A stretch of 44,812 nt of DNA from Desulfobacterales bacterium (GCA_030834695.1 JAUQXK010000081.1:1-44812); one strand, 5' to 3'; counted from the first letter of the stretch, positions 16,176-25,279 are shown. Numbers and translations are program-made. The notes: generated by a model from the sequence alone, not told the origin.

Positions 16176-17045
16176 TTACAAGGCCCGCATGAATTCCGGT
16201 TTGAGCGAGACCTCGCCGGCCAGGGCTCGGTCGATCAGTTTCAGGGTGGCGGCCTTGTCCTTCGGCAGGCGGGCCTTGATCGGCAGGTAGTTGGAAGCGT
16301 GGTTGGCATGAAAAAGTCCCTGAGACAGGTTGGTCTCCGCCAGCATGGTGCGCAACTCCGCGAGCATCTCCGCCGGCGTGATCAAGGTGAAAACGCCCGC
16401 TTGCCAATCCTCGTAAAGCGGCGTGCCCGGGATGAGCATCAGGCTGAGTGCTCCCACGTAGTCCGGGTCGATGGCGGTCAACACCCGGCCCGTCTCCCGG
16501 GCATGGATTTGCGAGCGGCCGCGGCCGGCGATGCCGAGCAACACCGTGATCGACAGCTTGAAGCCTGCTTCCCGGGCCTTGCGTCCCATGGCGATCATCT
16601 CGGTCGAATCCGCCCCTTTGTGAATGCCTCGCAGGGTTTCGTCGTCTCCGGTCTCCAGGCCCATATAGACGATGCCCAGCCCCAGCCGGCGAAGTTCTTT
16701 CAGTTCATCGCGGCTCTTGCGCTTGAGGCTTTTGGCGTTGGCGTAGGCCCCCACCCGGGTGACCCACGGCAGCGCGCCGCGGATGGCCTCCAGGATTCGG
16801 AGCAGCCGCGCCTGCGGGACGATCAGTGCATCGCCGTCGCACAGGAAGACGCGGCGCTGACGCCTGCAGGTTGCCGCGGCGAAGGCAATGTCCTCCATGA
16901 TGACATCGTCGGACTTGATCCGGAAGCGCTCGCCGGCATAGGTTCCGCAGAACGTGCACGAGTTGCGGGAGCACCCGACGGTGATCTGCAGCAGGATGCT
17001 GTTGGCTTCGCTGGGGGGCCGGATGATCGTTCCTTCGTAATGCAT
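16176..17045 (-). CDS. Radical-SAM protein with CX4CX2C cluster motif
   Basis: A 289-residue radical-SAM enzyme. The cluster-binding motif is GCSRNSCTFC, with four residues between the first two cysteines instead of the canonical three. It is preceded by PPSEANSILLQIT and followed by ERFRIKSDDV. Later segments VYMGLETGDDETL and LSITVLLGIAGRGRS fit an SPASM-free, TIM-barrel radical-SAM core. It belongs to a widespread but unassigned anaerobe family. It lies 55 nt upstream of the GDT1 gene on the same strand. The reaction is unknown. Confidence 0.88.
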   Translation of the reverse strand: MHYEGTIIRPPSEANSILLQITVGCSRNSCTFCGTYAGERFRIKSDDVIMEDIAFAAATCRRQRRVFLCDGDALIVPQARLLRILEAIRGALPWVTRVGAYANAKSLKRKSRDELKELRRLGLGIVYMGLETGDDETLRGIHKGADSTEMIAMGRKAREAGFKLSITVLLGIAGRGRSQIHARETGRVLTAIDPDYVGALSLMLIPGTPLYEDWQAGVFTLITPAEMLAELRTMLAETNLSQGLFHANHASNYLPIKARLPKDKAATLKLIDRALAGEVSLKPEFMRAL

Positions 17046-17160
17046 GGCGCATACCGTCGTTGGCCGATGTTACCGCCTCGGCCGTCGGGTTTCTAAACTC
17101 CAAGAGAGCGTTCTGCGCGAGGCCGGCTGCAACGCGTGCCGCGAGCCGGCGGCGTGCCGA

Positions 17161-17352
17161 TCATTGATTGCCGAATCCGTTCTGACCGCCGCAGTCGGGG
17201 CATTCCCAGGTGATGCCGTTGCATGACATCCCCCACAGGTTTTGCTGCATGCAGGCCTGGCAGATCCGGAAGCCGCACCGGCAGGACCAGCAGAAGAGGA
17301 AAACCTTTCGGCAGCAGTGGCAGGTGACCGCGCGGCCCGGCCGGTGCTTCAT
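17161..17352 (-). CDS. Cysteine-rich zinc-ribbon-like mini-protein
   Basis: 63 residues with 11 cysteines (positions 11, 13, 14, 21, 24, 26, 31, 34, 44, 51, 54), forming several CxxC pairs: CWSC, CQAC and CPDC. The end reads NGITWECPDCGGQNGFGNQ. It probably folds as two small zinc knuckles; iron-sulfur binding is possible but less likely given the CxxC spacing. I prefer the ATG at 17352; a start at 17385 would overlap the upstream gene by 20 nt and adds a poorly structured tail. It follows the CoA-binding gene by 13 nt. I do not know a function. Confidence 0.7.
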   Translation of the reverse strand: MKHRPGRAVTCHCCRKVFLFCWSCRCGFRICQACMQQNLWGMSCNGITWECPDCGGQNGFGNQ

Positions 17353-17365
17353 CCGATAGGGCGAA

Positions 17366-17788
17366 TTATGGGCCGAGGCGGGCATGTTCGCGCTTGATGC
17401 AGCGATTCATCACCACATCGATGCCGGCAGCGGTGAGCAGCGCCGCCGCTTCATGGTTTTCGATCCCCTCCTGCATCCAGAACAGTTTGGGTTTCAGGCG
17501 CAGGGCCTCCCGGGCGTGCGGCAACACTTGATCCGAGTTGCGGAAAACATCGATGATGTCGACGGACCCCGGGATGTCGTCCAGGGAGGCATAGGCTTTC
17601 TCGCCGAGGAGCTCCGCCTGGGCCGGGCGCACGGGCAGCACGCGGTAGCCGTGCTGCTGAAGGTAGGCGGCCACCTGATAGGAATCCCGGTCGGGCTTGG
17701 GGCTAAGGCCGACGACGGCAATGGTCTTTGCGTTCGAAAGAAAGGCTTTGACATCCTCGTCCGTGTTGAGGATTCGCCCGGTTTTCAT
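17366..17788 (-). CDS. CoA-binding domain protein (YccU family)
   Basis: A 140-residue Rossmann-fold protein of the CoA_binding_2 family. KTIAVVGLSPKPDRDSYQVA contains the nucleotide-binding turn, and the later LKPKLFWMQEGIENHEAA and VVMNRCIKREHARL are family hallmarks. The fold resembles the N-terminal domain of succinyl-CoA synthetase alpha subunits but there is no catalytic partner, so it may be a CoA or nucleotide sensor. Ribosome binding site GGAGGG precedes the ATG at 17788. Confidence 0.9.
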   Translation of the reverse strand: MKTGRILNTDEDVKAFLSNAKTIAVVGLSPKPDRDSYQVAAYLQQHGYRVLPVRPAQAELLGEKAYASLDDIPGSVDIIDVFRNSDQVLPHAREALRLKPKLFWMQEGIENHEAAALLTAAGIDVVMNRCIKREHARLGP

Positions 17789-18008
17789 CTTTTCCCTCCT
17801 GGTTGCCCGGCCATGCGGGGGGTGGTATAACTACCGGCGCCGGTGATCCGTTCGCATCGGTGTGGATTTTAAATCACGGGCCACACGGTGTCAACCTCGC
17901 CGCGGCTTCAACATTCGGCTCCATCCATAAAGAGCGGCGACGGTCCGCCCAGATGGTGCCGGGCGCACAGAGCCGGAAACCATACCCAACCTGGGAGGGT
18001 TTGATCGA

Positions 18009-20687
18009 ATGCAGCCAGACCAAACGGCTTTTCTCATCGACGGTTCCGCCTATATCCACCGTGCCTATCATGCCATCCAGGGACTGGCCAATTCCCAGGG
18101 ACTTCCAACCAATGCGGTTTTCGGCTTCACCCGCATGCTGATCAAGCTCATGGACGAGCGCCGGCCGGGTTATGCCGCCATGTTTTTCGACAGCCCGGGG
18201 CCGACCTTCCGGCACGGGCTCTATCGAGACTACAAGGCGAACCGTCCGCCGATGCCGGACGATATGGCCGTTCAGATTCCCTACATCAAACAAATCGCCG
18301 CCGCCTACCGGCTGCCCGTGATCGATATGGCCGGATATGAAGCGGACGATCTGATCGGTACGCTCTGCCGCCGCCTGGAAGGGCAGGGGTGGTCGGTGGT
18401 GATGGTGACCGGCGACAAGGATTTCATTCAGCTGGTCAGTGAACAGGCCAGCCTCTGGGATCCGATGAAAGACGCAACCACGGATTTGATCCGGGTGCGC
18501 CAGACCATGGGGGTAGAACCGCGGCAGGTCATCGACGTCATGGGGCTGTCCGGGGATACGGCGGACAACATCCCCGGCGTTCCGGGGATCGGCCCGAAAA
18601 CAGCCCTTGAACTCATCCGGACCTACGGCAGTCTGGAGGACCTTTATGCGAAGCTGGACACCCTGCCGCGCAAGAAACAGCGGGAGAACCTTCACCAATT
18701 CAGAGAGCAAGCCTTTCTGAGCCGCGAGCTGGCGACCATCCGCACCGATGCGCCCCTTTTGCTGGAGACGCAGGCCCTGCAGGTGCAGGCCCCCGACGTT
18801 CAGGTGCTTTCCGGCCTGTTCCGGGCATTGGAATTCCGTCAGTTGCAGCAGGCGTTGCCGCATACCGGCGCGCGCCGTTCCAAGGATTACCGGCCGATCC
18901 TGGCGGCCGCTGAGCTGGCGGCGCTGCTGGAGCAGTTGCGATCGGCCGGGCGTTTCGCGATCGACACCGAGACGACCTCGCCGGACCCCATGCGAGCCCA
19001 GTTGGTCGGCCTTTCGTTCGCCACCGAGGCCGACCGGGCCGTCTATATCCCTTGCGGTCACCGCTATCTCGGCGTTCCCCAGCAGCTCGATCGATCTTTT
19101 GTATTGGACCAGTTGCGGCCGATTTTAGAGGACCCCGGAGCTCGTAAGATCGGCCAGAACATCAAATACGACTGGATGGTTCTGGCCCGGCACGGCGTGA
19201 ACCTGCAAGGAGCCGCGTTCGACACCATGCTCGCGTCCTACCTGCTGGATCCTTCCAAGCGCGCCCACAACCTGGACCAGATCGCGTTGGATTACCTCGA
19301 TCACCAAACCACCCGCTTCGAGGAATTGGTCGGCAAACGCAAGGGCGCAGCCACCTTCGCCGAGGTGCCGTTGGAGGACGCGGTGCCCTATGCCTGCGAG
19401 GATGCCGATGTCACCCTGCTGGCCTACGAGCGGCTCGCACGCCGACTGGAGGAGGTCGGCCTGTTGCCGTTGATGGAGACGGTGGAGATGCCGTTGGTGC
19501 CCGTGCTGTTGCGGATGGAGATGCGCGGGGTCGCGGTGGACATCGATCGGCTCCACGAGTTGTCCAAGTCTTTTGAGCATCAGCTGGAAGCGCTTGAGGC
19601 CGGTATCTACGCGATGGCCGGAGAGCACTTCAACATCCACTCCAGCCAGCAATTGGGGTATATTCTATTCGAGAAGTTCAAACTTCCGGCCCAGAAGAAA
19701 ACCAAGAAAAAGACGGCCTACTCGACGGATGTGGACGTGCTGACGGCGCTGGCCGGCCTGCACGAACTTCCAGCCATGATTTTGAAGCACCGGACTCTGG
19801 CCAAGCTCAAATCCACTTACGCCGACGCCCTCATCGACCTGGTGCATCCCGACACCGGGCGCATTCACACCTCATACCATCAAACGGTTACGGCCACTGG
19901 CCGGCTGTCCAGTTCGGATCCGAACCTGCAGAACATCCCCATCCGCACGGAGGAGGGACGTGAAATCCGGCGGGCGTTCGTGCCGTGCAGCGGATGGCGG
20001 CTGCTTTCCGCGGACTATTCACAGATCGAGCTGCGCATTCTGGCCCACTGCTCGGAGGACGAAACTCTCATCCGCTCATTCCGCGAGGACGAAGATATCC
20101 ACACCCGTACGGCCTCGGAGGTCTTTCAAGTGGAAAGCGACCGGGTTACCGCCGATCTGCGGCGCCAGGCCAAGGCCATCAACTTCGGCATCATCTACGG
20201 GATGAGCGCCTTCGGTTTGGCGCGCCAGCTCGAAATCAGCCAGAAGATGGCCAAGACCTACATCGACAGCTATTTTGCCCGCTATCCCGGCGTCAAACGC
20301 TTTCTGGAGCGCACCATCGAGGAGGCGCGGCAAACCCGCCGCACGAACACCCTGCTCGGCCGGATTCGCCTGCTTCCGGACATCACCCATTCCAACTCCA
20401 TCATTCGCCAGGCTGCCGAGCGCACCGCCATCAATACTCCGATCCAGGGCTCGGCGGCGGATCTGATCAAGGTGGCGATGATCCGTATCGATGAAGCCCT
20501 GGCCCAAGAAGGTTTTCAGGCCGCCATGCTGCTCACGGTGCACGATGAACTTGTGTTCGAGCTGCCGCCGGATGAAGTCGATGCGGTCGCTCGGAGGGTC
20601 CGCGACATCATGGAAAGCATTTGGAAGTTGAAGGTGCCGCTAAAAGTAAACGTGGCCATCGGCAGCAATTGGGCGGAGGCCCATTGA
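18009..20687 (+). CDS. polA: DNA polymerase I
   Basis: 892 residues with all three classical parts. The 5' nuclease (about 1-290) shows FLIDGSAYIHRAYH, GYEADDLIGTL and VTGDKDFIQLV. The 3'-5' exonuclease (about 315-500) keeps its acidic residues: IDTETTS, KYDWM, FDTMLASYL and YACEDADVTL. The polymerase (500-892) has DYSQIELRILAHCSED (motif A), RRQAKAINFGIIYGMSAFG (O-helix) and LTVHDELVFE (motif C). It fills gaps after repair and removes Okazaki primers. Proofreading residues appear intact, unlike in some clades. It stands alone, divergent from the CoA-binding gene. Confidence 0.97.
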   Translation: MQPDQTAFLIDGSAYIHRAYHAIQGLANSQGLPTNAVFGFTRMLIKLMDERRPGYAAMFFDSPGPTFRHGLYRDYKANRPPMPDDMAVQIPYIKQIAAAYRLPVIDMAGYEADDLIGTLCRRLEGQGWSVVMVTGDKDFIQLVSEQASLWDPMKDATTDLIRVRQTMGVEPRQVIDVMGLSGDTADNIPGVPGIGPKTALELIRTYGSLEDLYAKLDTLPRKKQRENLHQFREQAFLSRELATIRTDAPLLLETQALQVQAPDVQVLSGLFRALEFRQLQQALPHTGARRSKDYRPILAAAELAALLEQLRSAGRFAIDTETTSPDPMRAQLVGLSFATEADRAVYIPCGHRYLGVPQQLDRSFVLDQLRPILEDPGARKIGQNIKYDWMVLARHGVNLQGAAFDTMLASYLLDPSKRAHNLDQIALDYLDHQTTRFEELVGKRKGAATFAEVPLEDAVPYACEDADVTLLAYERLARRLEEVGLLPLMETVEMPLVPVLLRMEMRGVAVDIDRLHELSKSFEHQLEALEAGIYAMAGEHFNIHSSQQLGYILFEKFKLPAQKKTKKKTAYSTDVDVLTALAGLHELPAMILKHRTLAKLKSTYADALIDLVHPDTGRIHTSYHQTVTATGRLSSSDPNLQNIPIRTEEGREIRRAFVPCSGWRLLSADYSQIELRILAHCSEDETLIRSFREDEDIHTRTASEVFQVESDRVTADLRRQAKAINFGIIYGMSAFGLARQLEISQKMAKTYIDSYFARYPGVKRFLERTIEEARQTRRTNTLLGRIRLLPDITHSNSIIRQAAERTAINTPIQGSAADLIKVAMIRIDEALAQEGFQAAMLLTVHDELVFELPPDEVDAVARRVRDIMESIWKLKVPLKVNVAIGSNWAEAH

Positions 20688-20731
20688 CCCGAAGGAAACG
20701 CCCGCAACCGGGATGTGCGCGGCGGCCCGCT

Positions 20732-20962
20732 TCAGCGTCTGCCGCCGGCGGCCTTCGGCCCCGGGCCCGGGGTTTTGGTTTCGGGCGTCGGAGCGGGCGG
20801 CTTTTCCGCCGGTTGGATGCCGCTTTTCACCGTTTCTTCCACGGTTCGATAGATGGTTTGGAACGTCTCGGGGAAACCGTTGGGCGACAGCCGTCCGCAC
20901 TCAATGAATTTGACCACGATTTCCTTGGCGGCTTTGAGGATGTTCTCGTCGATAGATGCCAT
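20732..20962 (-). CDS. Small conserved hypothetical protein, 76 aa
   Basis: The first 45 residues form two amphipathic helices (LKAAKEIVVKFIECGRLSP and FQTIYRTVEETVKSG). The C-terminal third is a Pro/Lys/Gly-rich tail (KPPAPTPETKTPGPGPK). The start has a strong ribosome binding site (GCAGGAG, 6-7 nt before the ATG at 20962). I have the impression of a family common in sulfate reducers but know of no function; a nucleic-acid or protein-binding adaptor is a guess. It is convergent with polA. Confidence 0.7.
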   Translation of the reverse strand: MASIDENILKAAKEIVVKFIECGRLSPNGFPETFQTIYRTVEETVKSGIQPAEKPPAPTPETKTPGPGPKAAGGRR

Positions 20963-21205
20963 GGGGATCTCCTGCAGGCTGAGATGGCGTGTTGGGGTGC
21001 GCTAACAAATAGCGCCAGGCCTGTCAAGCCAGATGGCCGGCAGGCTGGAAGCGGCTATTCTGACATTGAGGGGGTTTGACATCGCCAACCGCATCCATTA
21101 TGTAAAGCGTCGTTTTCCGGGTTATCGCTCCGGTAGGACCGGCACAGCTCCTGCCGATGAGTGATATGGCCGCATTAAACATATTTTAATGCCGGAGTAA
21201 TAAGC

Positions 21206-22213
21206 TTGGCTGAAAGCATTCATTCCAAACCAACTGTGGCAGCGATGATGACACCTAAGCCGATTCGTTTCCGTCGATGGGATCCGATCCCGATCGTTGT
21301 ACTGGCACTCGGGCTCATTATGTTCTATTCCGGCTGTACCACCATCAAAGACACCGCCCGGGGTACCGCCCGAACGGTGTCTGATACGTCCAGGAAGGTG
21401 ACCAGCGCCTTCACAGCGGCCGGCACCGATATCCGGTATAAGATCGCGCTGATCGGCATCGAAAACCAACCGGCTGCGAATCCTTCCATTTTTCCCGCCG
21501 TCTTTCAAAAGACCCTCGCGGAAAACCTGAAATCCGACTGTCCGGAATGCATCGTTGACGCAGCGGTCGGAGAAATTCTTACATCACCGCCCCGGCTGGC
21601 TTCCGGGTCGATCGACGGGTATGCCCTGGCACTCCTCGGCCGGCCGAGAGGGCTGAATTTTTTCGTCGTCGGCACCTTGAGCGACAGCCGACTAACGGAT
21701 GAGAAGACGGGCTTCTGGCTGTGGAAGGACACCCTCTACAAGATCCGCGCCGTACTGAGAGTGGAAGTGATCGATTCGGCCACGGGCACCAAGGCTTTGG
21801 ACGAAACTCTGTCCGGAGAGGCGGTCATTGATGAACTTCAGCACCAGCAACTGCTGGACGGCGGCCCCCTGCCATTCGCTGAAATTGAACCGATCTTGAA
21901 TCGACTGCTGCCGGAAGCCGGTTACCGGATATGCACAGCGATTCACGCGCAGCCATGGCAGGGGTTTATCGTGGGTACCGAGGAAAGCCGGATTACCATT
22001 TCCTCCGGCAGCGCCGTGGGGCTGTCTCCAGGCAGGTTGCTTGAAGTTTATGGCAGCGGCCGGGTGGTCGAGAGCAACGACGGCAGGCGTTTCGTGCAGC
22101 CGGGGGACCGCCTCGGGGAGGCTCGCATCTCCTCGGTATCCTCCGATCAGGCCGAAGCGGTCCTCAACCAGCCGATTAAACCGGGTCCGGGCGCAACGGT
22201 CCGCCTGAAATGA
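21206..22213 (+). CDS. Putative envelope lipoprotein, FlgT-C-like end
   Basis: 335 residues. A membrane/lipoprotein signal (IPIVVLALGLIMFYSGCTTIKD) places a Cys right after the hydrophobic stretch, like a lipobox. The middle part (IALIGIENQPAAN to LNFFVVGTLSDSRL) resembles CsgG/FlgT-like alpha/beta domains that assemble outer-membrane secretion or stress proteins. The last 75 residues (GSAVGLSPGRLLEVYG, QPGDRLGEARISSV) form a small beta domain like the FlgT C-terminus. The TTG at 21206 has GGAG 8 nt upstream; ATG at 21245 or 21248 is an alternative. Its 3' end overlaps the convergent dus gene by 38 nt. Function unknown. Confidence 0.75.
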   Translation: MAESIHSKPTVAAMMTPKPIRFRRWDPIPIVVLALGLIMFYSGCTTIKDTARGTARTVSDTSRKVTSAFTAAGTDIRYKIALIGIENQPAANPSIFPAVFQKTLAENLKSDCPECIVDAAVGEILTSPPRLASGSIDGYALALLGRPRGLNFFVVGTLSDSRLTDEKTGFWLWKDTLYKIRAVLRVEVIDSATGTKALDETLSGEAVIDELQHQQLLDGGPLPFAEIEPILNRLLPEAGYRICTAIHAQPWQGFIVGTEESRITISSGSAVGLSPGRLLEVYGSGRVVESNDGRRFVQPGDRLGEARISSVSSDQAEAVLNQPIKPGPGATVRLK

Positions 22214-23204
22214 CCGGTCGGGTCCCGGCGCCGCGCTGCGCTGTTTTCTGCGAGTGTTGAAAAGCGTCTATCAGGTCCAACGCTTCGGCAATGGAACCGA
22301 TGCGGCTCGCCGACTGCCGCAGGCCGGAGCTGTTGCGCAGTCCCTTCCCAAACCAGGCTAGCCGCGACCGCATTAACCTCGCCGCCCGCGTTTCTTCGAA
22401 ACACGACACCGACAATAGAACATAGCGGCGCATGACCTCGATTCGCCGGTTGAAGTCCCGGATCGGCAGAGGGTGACCGGCCAAACAGCAGATCACTTCT
22501 GCAAAGATGCCTGGGTCCCCGATGGCGCGCCGCCCGATCATGACGGCGTCACAACCGGTTTCAGCCATCATCCGCCGCGCATCATCCGCTCGGCGGATGT
22601 CCCCGTTGCCGATGACCGGAATGCGCAGACGCTGCTTGAGAGCGGCGATGAGCGACCAGTCGGCCGATCCGCTGAACTTCTGTGCGGCGGTCCGCGGATG
22701 CAGGGTCAACGCGTCGACGCCGCAGGCTTCGGCCAGCTCGCCCATGGCGAGCGCGTCCCGGCCGGTCCGGTCCCAGCCGCTTCTGATTTTGATCGTAAGC
22801 GGAATCTTCACCGCGTTGCGGACAGCCCGCAGAATCGATTCGGCGCGCTGCGGCTCACGCATGAGGGCAACGCCGGCTCCGGCCCGAACGATCTTGCGCA
22901 CGGCGCAGCCGAAATTGAGATCGACCACGTCCGCGCCGGAGACTTCCACGATGGCCGCCGCCTCGGCCATGACCGTCGGTTCGGAGCCGAAGATCTGCAC
23001 GGCCAGCGGTTTTTCTTGCGGCCGGCTGCGCAGCAGGTCGAAAGTGGCCGCGGCGCCATGAACCAGGCCGTCGGCACTCACCATTTCGGTGGTGACCATT
23101 CCGCATCCGGCTTCGCGCGCCAGCAGGCGAAAGGGCAGGTTGGTTATACCGGCCAGGGGCGCGAGGACCGTGGGGGTGTCCAGATGCAGGCAGCCGATCT
23201 TCAT
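22176..23204 (-). CDS. tRNA-dihydrouridine synthase (Dus family)
   Basis: A 342-residue FMN enzyme that reduces uridines in the tRNA D-loop. The start LDTPTVLAPLAGITNLPFR is the canonical FMN-barrel opening. VVDLNFGCAVRKIV carries the catalytic cysteine (the usual GCP reads GCA here), and TIKIRSGWD and ALTLHPRTAAQKFSG follow as in DusB-type proteins. It begins directly after the stop of the DUF1848 gene (TAA then ATG), so the two are co-transcribed. The 3' end overlaps the convergent lipoprotein gene. Confidence 0.93.
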   Translation of the reverse strand: MKIGCLHLDTPTVLAPLAGITNLPFRLLAREAGCGMVTTEMVSADGLVHGAAATFDLLRSRPQEKPLAVQIFGSEPTVMAEAAAIVEVSGADVVDLNFGCAVRKIVRAGAGVALMREPQRAESILRAVRNAVKIPLTIKIRSGWDRTGRDALAMGELAEACGVDALTLHPRTAAQKFSGSADWSLIAALKQRLRIPVIGNGDIRRADDARRMMAETGCDAVMIGRRAIGDPGIFAEVICCLAGHPLPIRDFNRRIEVMRRYVLLSVSCFEETRAARLMRSRLAWFGKGLRNSSGLRQSASRIGSIAEALDLIDAFQHSQKTAQRGAGTRPVISGGPLRPDPV

Positions 23205-24074
23205 TTACGGGCCCGGGTTCGCATAACAATAGAGGCAGCCATGGGGGCAGCGGTGCCGATCGTAGGAGCCGATGTCCGACGACATCCGGCAGCCGCAGCC
23301 CGCCGAACGGCGCTGGCCGGGGTCGCGTTGCAAGGAAAGGCGGCCGCCGTAAAGGTGCACCAGGAAATCGTTCGGAATGCAGGCGGCCGGCGCAATGGCT
23401 GAACGGCTGGGCAGAGCGGCCAGGGTCTCGTTTTCACAGCAGGTGAAAAGTCCGATGCCCAGCGCGGAAAGAATCCGTTCCAAATCGAGCAAAATCTTCA
23501 CGCGCCGACTCCGGTTCAGCTCCACGAATCGAAAGCCCGGATGACGGGCCGCCCGCCGGGCGACCTTGGAATAGGCGTCCATGAAACTGGTGGTGCAGCG
23601 CCGGATGCCAGCGGCCGCGGCGACCTCCGCAATCCGCTCGAGGTCGCCGAGGTTGTCCCGGATCTCATCACCGTTCCAGCGGTAATGACAGATCGGGTCC
23701 AGCCGCCAGTTGACCGCTTGCGTGCCGAATCGGTCGCACAGCCGGCGCAGTTGCTCCAGGCGTCGGGGCAACCCTGGCAGATTCGGTTCCAGCAAGGGGT
23801 CTTCCGAGTTGATGGTGAACTGAAAATAGAGATGGTATCCCATCTGCCTCAGGCGGTCGCCCCATCCGGCATCCAGGAAGGGCCCAAAGTTCTTGGACCA
23901 GAAGACGATGGTATGAACCGGCGGAGCGGTCGCCGGAACCCGTTTAATCTGCCGGTTATAGGGGTTTACGACCTCGAATTCGCCCTTGGCGACGCATTCC
24001 ATGAACCAGGGCATGAAGAAAGCCGGAATATCCGAGCGGCGGGACGCCGATATGACGAGGGCATCAGGCTTCAT
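23205..24074 (-). CDS. DUF1848 family protein with C-terminal cysteine cluster
   Basis: 289 residues. The opening VISASRRSDIPAFFMPWF is the signature of DUF1848, and VFWSKNFGPFL, YFQFTINS and VNWRLDPICHYRW match its TIM-barrel-like core. The family carries its cysteine motif at the C-terminus: CRMSSDIGSYDRHRCPHGCLYCYAN ends in CX3CX2C, the radical-SAM spacing but at the opposite end from normal. It is thought to be a radical-SAM-like enzyme; no reaction is established that I know of. It abuts the dus gene with no gap, suggesting a link to tRNA or simple co-expression. Confidence 0.88.
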   Translation of the reverse strand: MKPDALVISASRRSDIPAFFMPWFMECVAKGEFEVVNPYNRQIKRVPATAPPVHTIVFWSKNFGPFLDAGWGDRLRQMGYHLYFQFTINSEDPLLEPNLPGLPRRLEQLRRLCDRFGTQAVNWRLDPICHYRWNGDEIRDNLGDLERIAEVAAAAGIRRCTTSFMDAYSKVARRAARHPGFRFVELNRSRRVKILLDLERILSALGIGLFTCCENETLAALPSRSAIAPAACIPNDFLVHLYGGRLSLQRDPGQRRSAGCGCRMSSDIGSYDRHRCPHGCLYCYANPGP

Positions 24075-24180
24075 GGGAGTGGCATTTCAGCGGATCGGCC
24101 GCCCTCGGCCGGGCTTGGTCGAACGGCGGCGCGCTGGCTCCGTGCCGTCATGCGGCCGGGTATCGACCGGTTCGCGACGG

Positions 24181-24534
24181 CTATTTGTCCTTCTTGATCT
24201 CGGCGAAGGATATCACCTTGGCCCCGTTGGATTCCTTGGCGGGTGCTGCGGGCGCGGCCTCGGCGGCGGGCTTATACGGGCTTACGACTTTCTCAAGCCG
24301 CATCCGCTTGCCGTTCATGGTGAACGGCGCGCCGTCGATATAGGCATCCCTCAGGATCCAGGTGGCCACCTGCACCGGTACCTGAAGCATCAGCAGCGCA
24401 ACGTGATACCAGCCGGGTTTTTGGTCCGGCTCGATGGCTTCGATGCGTGCAAAGGAAAGCGGTTTGTCCTCATAGTGGATGAGAACGAGGTCTTTTTCAC
24501 CCGTCCTGTTTTCCATGTCCGGCTTCGTCGTCAT
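24181..24534 (-). CDS. Conserved hypothetical protein, 117 aa
   Basis: A compact domain (about residues 14-85: LVLIHYEDKPLSFARIEAI, GWYHVALLMLQVPVQ, WILRDAYIDGAPFTMNG) is followed by an Ala/Pro/Lys-rich tail. The domain looks like a small beta-barrel recurrent in sulfate reducers; no function is known to me. I take the ATG at 24534, 10 nt after the stop of the metallo-hydrolase gene, with GGGAGGG somewhat far upstream (13 nt). The longer form from 24567 would overlap that gene. Confidence 0.75.
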   Translation of the reverse strand: MTTKPDMENRTGEKDLVLIHYEDKPLSFARIEAIEPDQKPGWYHVALLMLQVPVQVATWILRDAYIDGAPFTMNGKRMRLEKVVSPYKPAAEAAPAAPAKESNGAKVISFAEIKKDK

Positions 24535-24544
24535 ATGGGCGCTC

Positions 24545-25279
24545 TTACCCTCCCGCGACGGCCCCATCCGGAATGCATTTCCGGCGGCCGACCGATAGGT
24601 CGTGGATCGGGATCAGAATATTGGCTATCCGGCGGATTTTCTGGATCGAGTCATAGGCGTCTGCCAAGTTTAGGTGCACCCCGGGGGCGACCGCCGGTCC
24701 CTGGGCCGGAAAGTTCTTGTCGTTGCAGCAGAAACCCGTAATGATCGCCCGGCCTTTGGCGGTGTTGACGGCGACGGACTGCCCGCCCACGGTGTGGCCG
24801 GGCGAAAAAATGACATCGAGGCCGTCTGCGATGTGTGCGTCGCCTTCCACCGTTACCACCTCCAGCCCATCCAGGATATCGGGGTAATAGCGGTGGTCCA
24901 CCGGATGGGGATTTTTGAGAAATTCGAGTTCGGCCTTCTGCACGATGATTTTTGCGTTCGGGCATTTGCCGTCGTTTTCGCAATGGTCGTTGTGCAGGTG
25001 CGTGTGGATGATGAGGTCGATGGTCTCGGGTGTCAACCCCACCCCCGCCAGGGCCGCTTCGAACTCCATCACGGCCAACCCGCATTTCTCCGCAACGTCG
25101 GCCGGAACGACGAATTCGGAGAGCCCCGTGTCCACCAGGATGTTTCGGTCGCCGCCTTTTAGATAAAAGGCATAAATCGGCAGATAGATCCGTTTGCCGT
25201 AATCCCGCAGATAGGTCATGACCCCCTGGTCGGTTTCATTGATCCCCACCACCAGCGGGTGGATGGTATATTCACGCAT
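24545..25279 (-). CDS. Metallo-beta-lactamase fold hydrolase, acyl-homoserine-lactonase-like
   Basis: A 244-residue MBL-fold enzyme. The metal motif HTHLHNDHC fits HxHxDH. Next come the second histidine in SPGHTVGGQS, an acidic metal ligand near ITGFCCNDKNF, and the last histidine in IPIHDL. The opening up to the metal site resembles AHL lactonases (AiiA/AttM type), which open homoserine-lactone rings. Many relatives hydrolyse other lactones or thioesters, so quorum quenching is only one option. ATG with GGAG 8 nt upstream. It is divergent from the TPR gene, and a small conserved gene follows in the same operon. Confidence 0.87.
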   Translation of the reverse strand: MREYTIHPLVVGINETDQGVMTYLRDYGKRIYLPIYAFYLKGGDRNILVDTGLSEFVVPADVAEKCGLAVMEFEAALAGVGLTPETIDLIIHTHLHNDHCENDGKCPNAKIIVQKAELEFLKNPHPVDHRYYPDILDGLEVVTVEGDAHIADGLDVIFSPGHTVGGQSVAVNTAKGRAIITGFCCNDKNFPAQGPAVAPGVHLNLADAYDSIQKIRRIANILIPIHDLSVGRRKCIPDGAVAGG

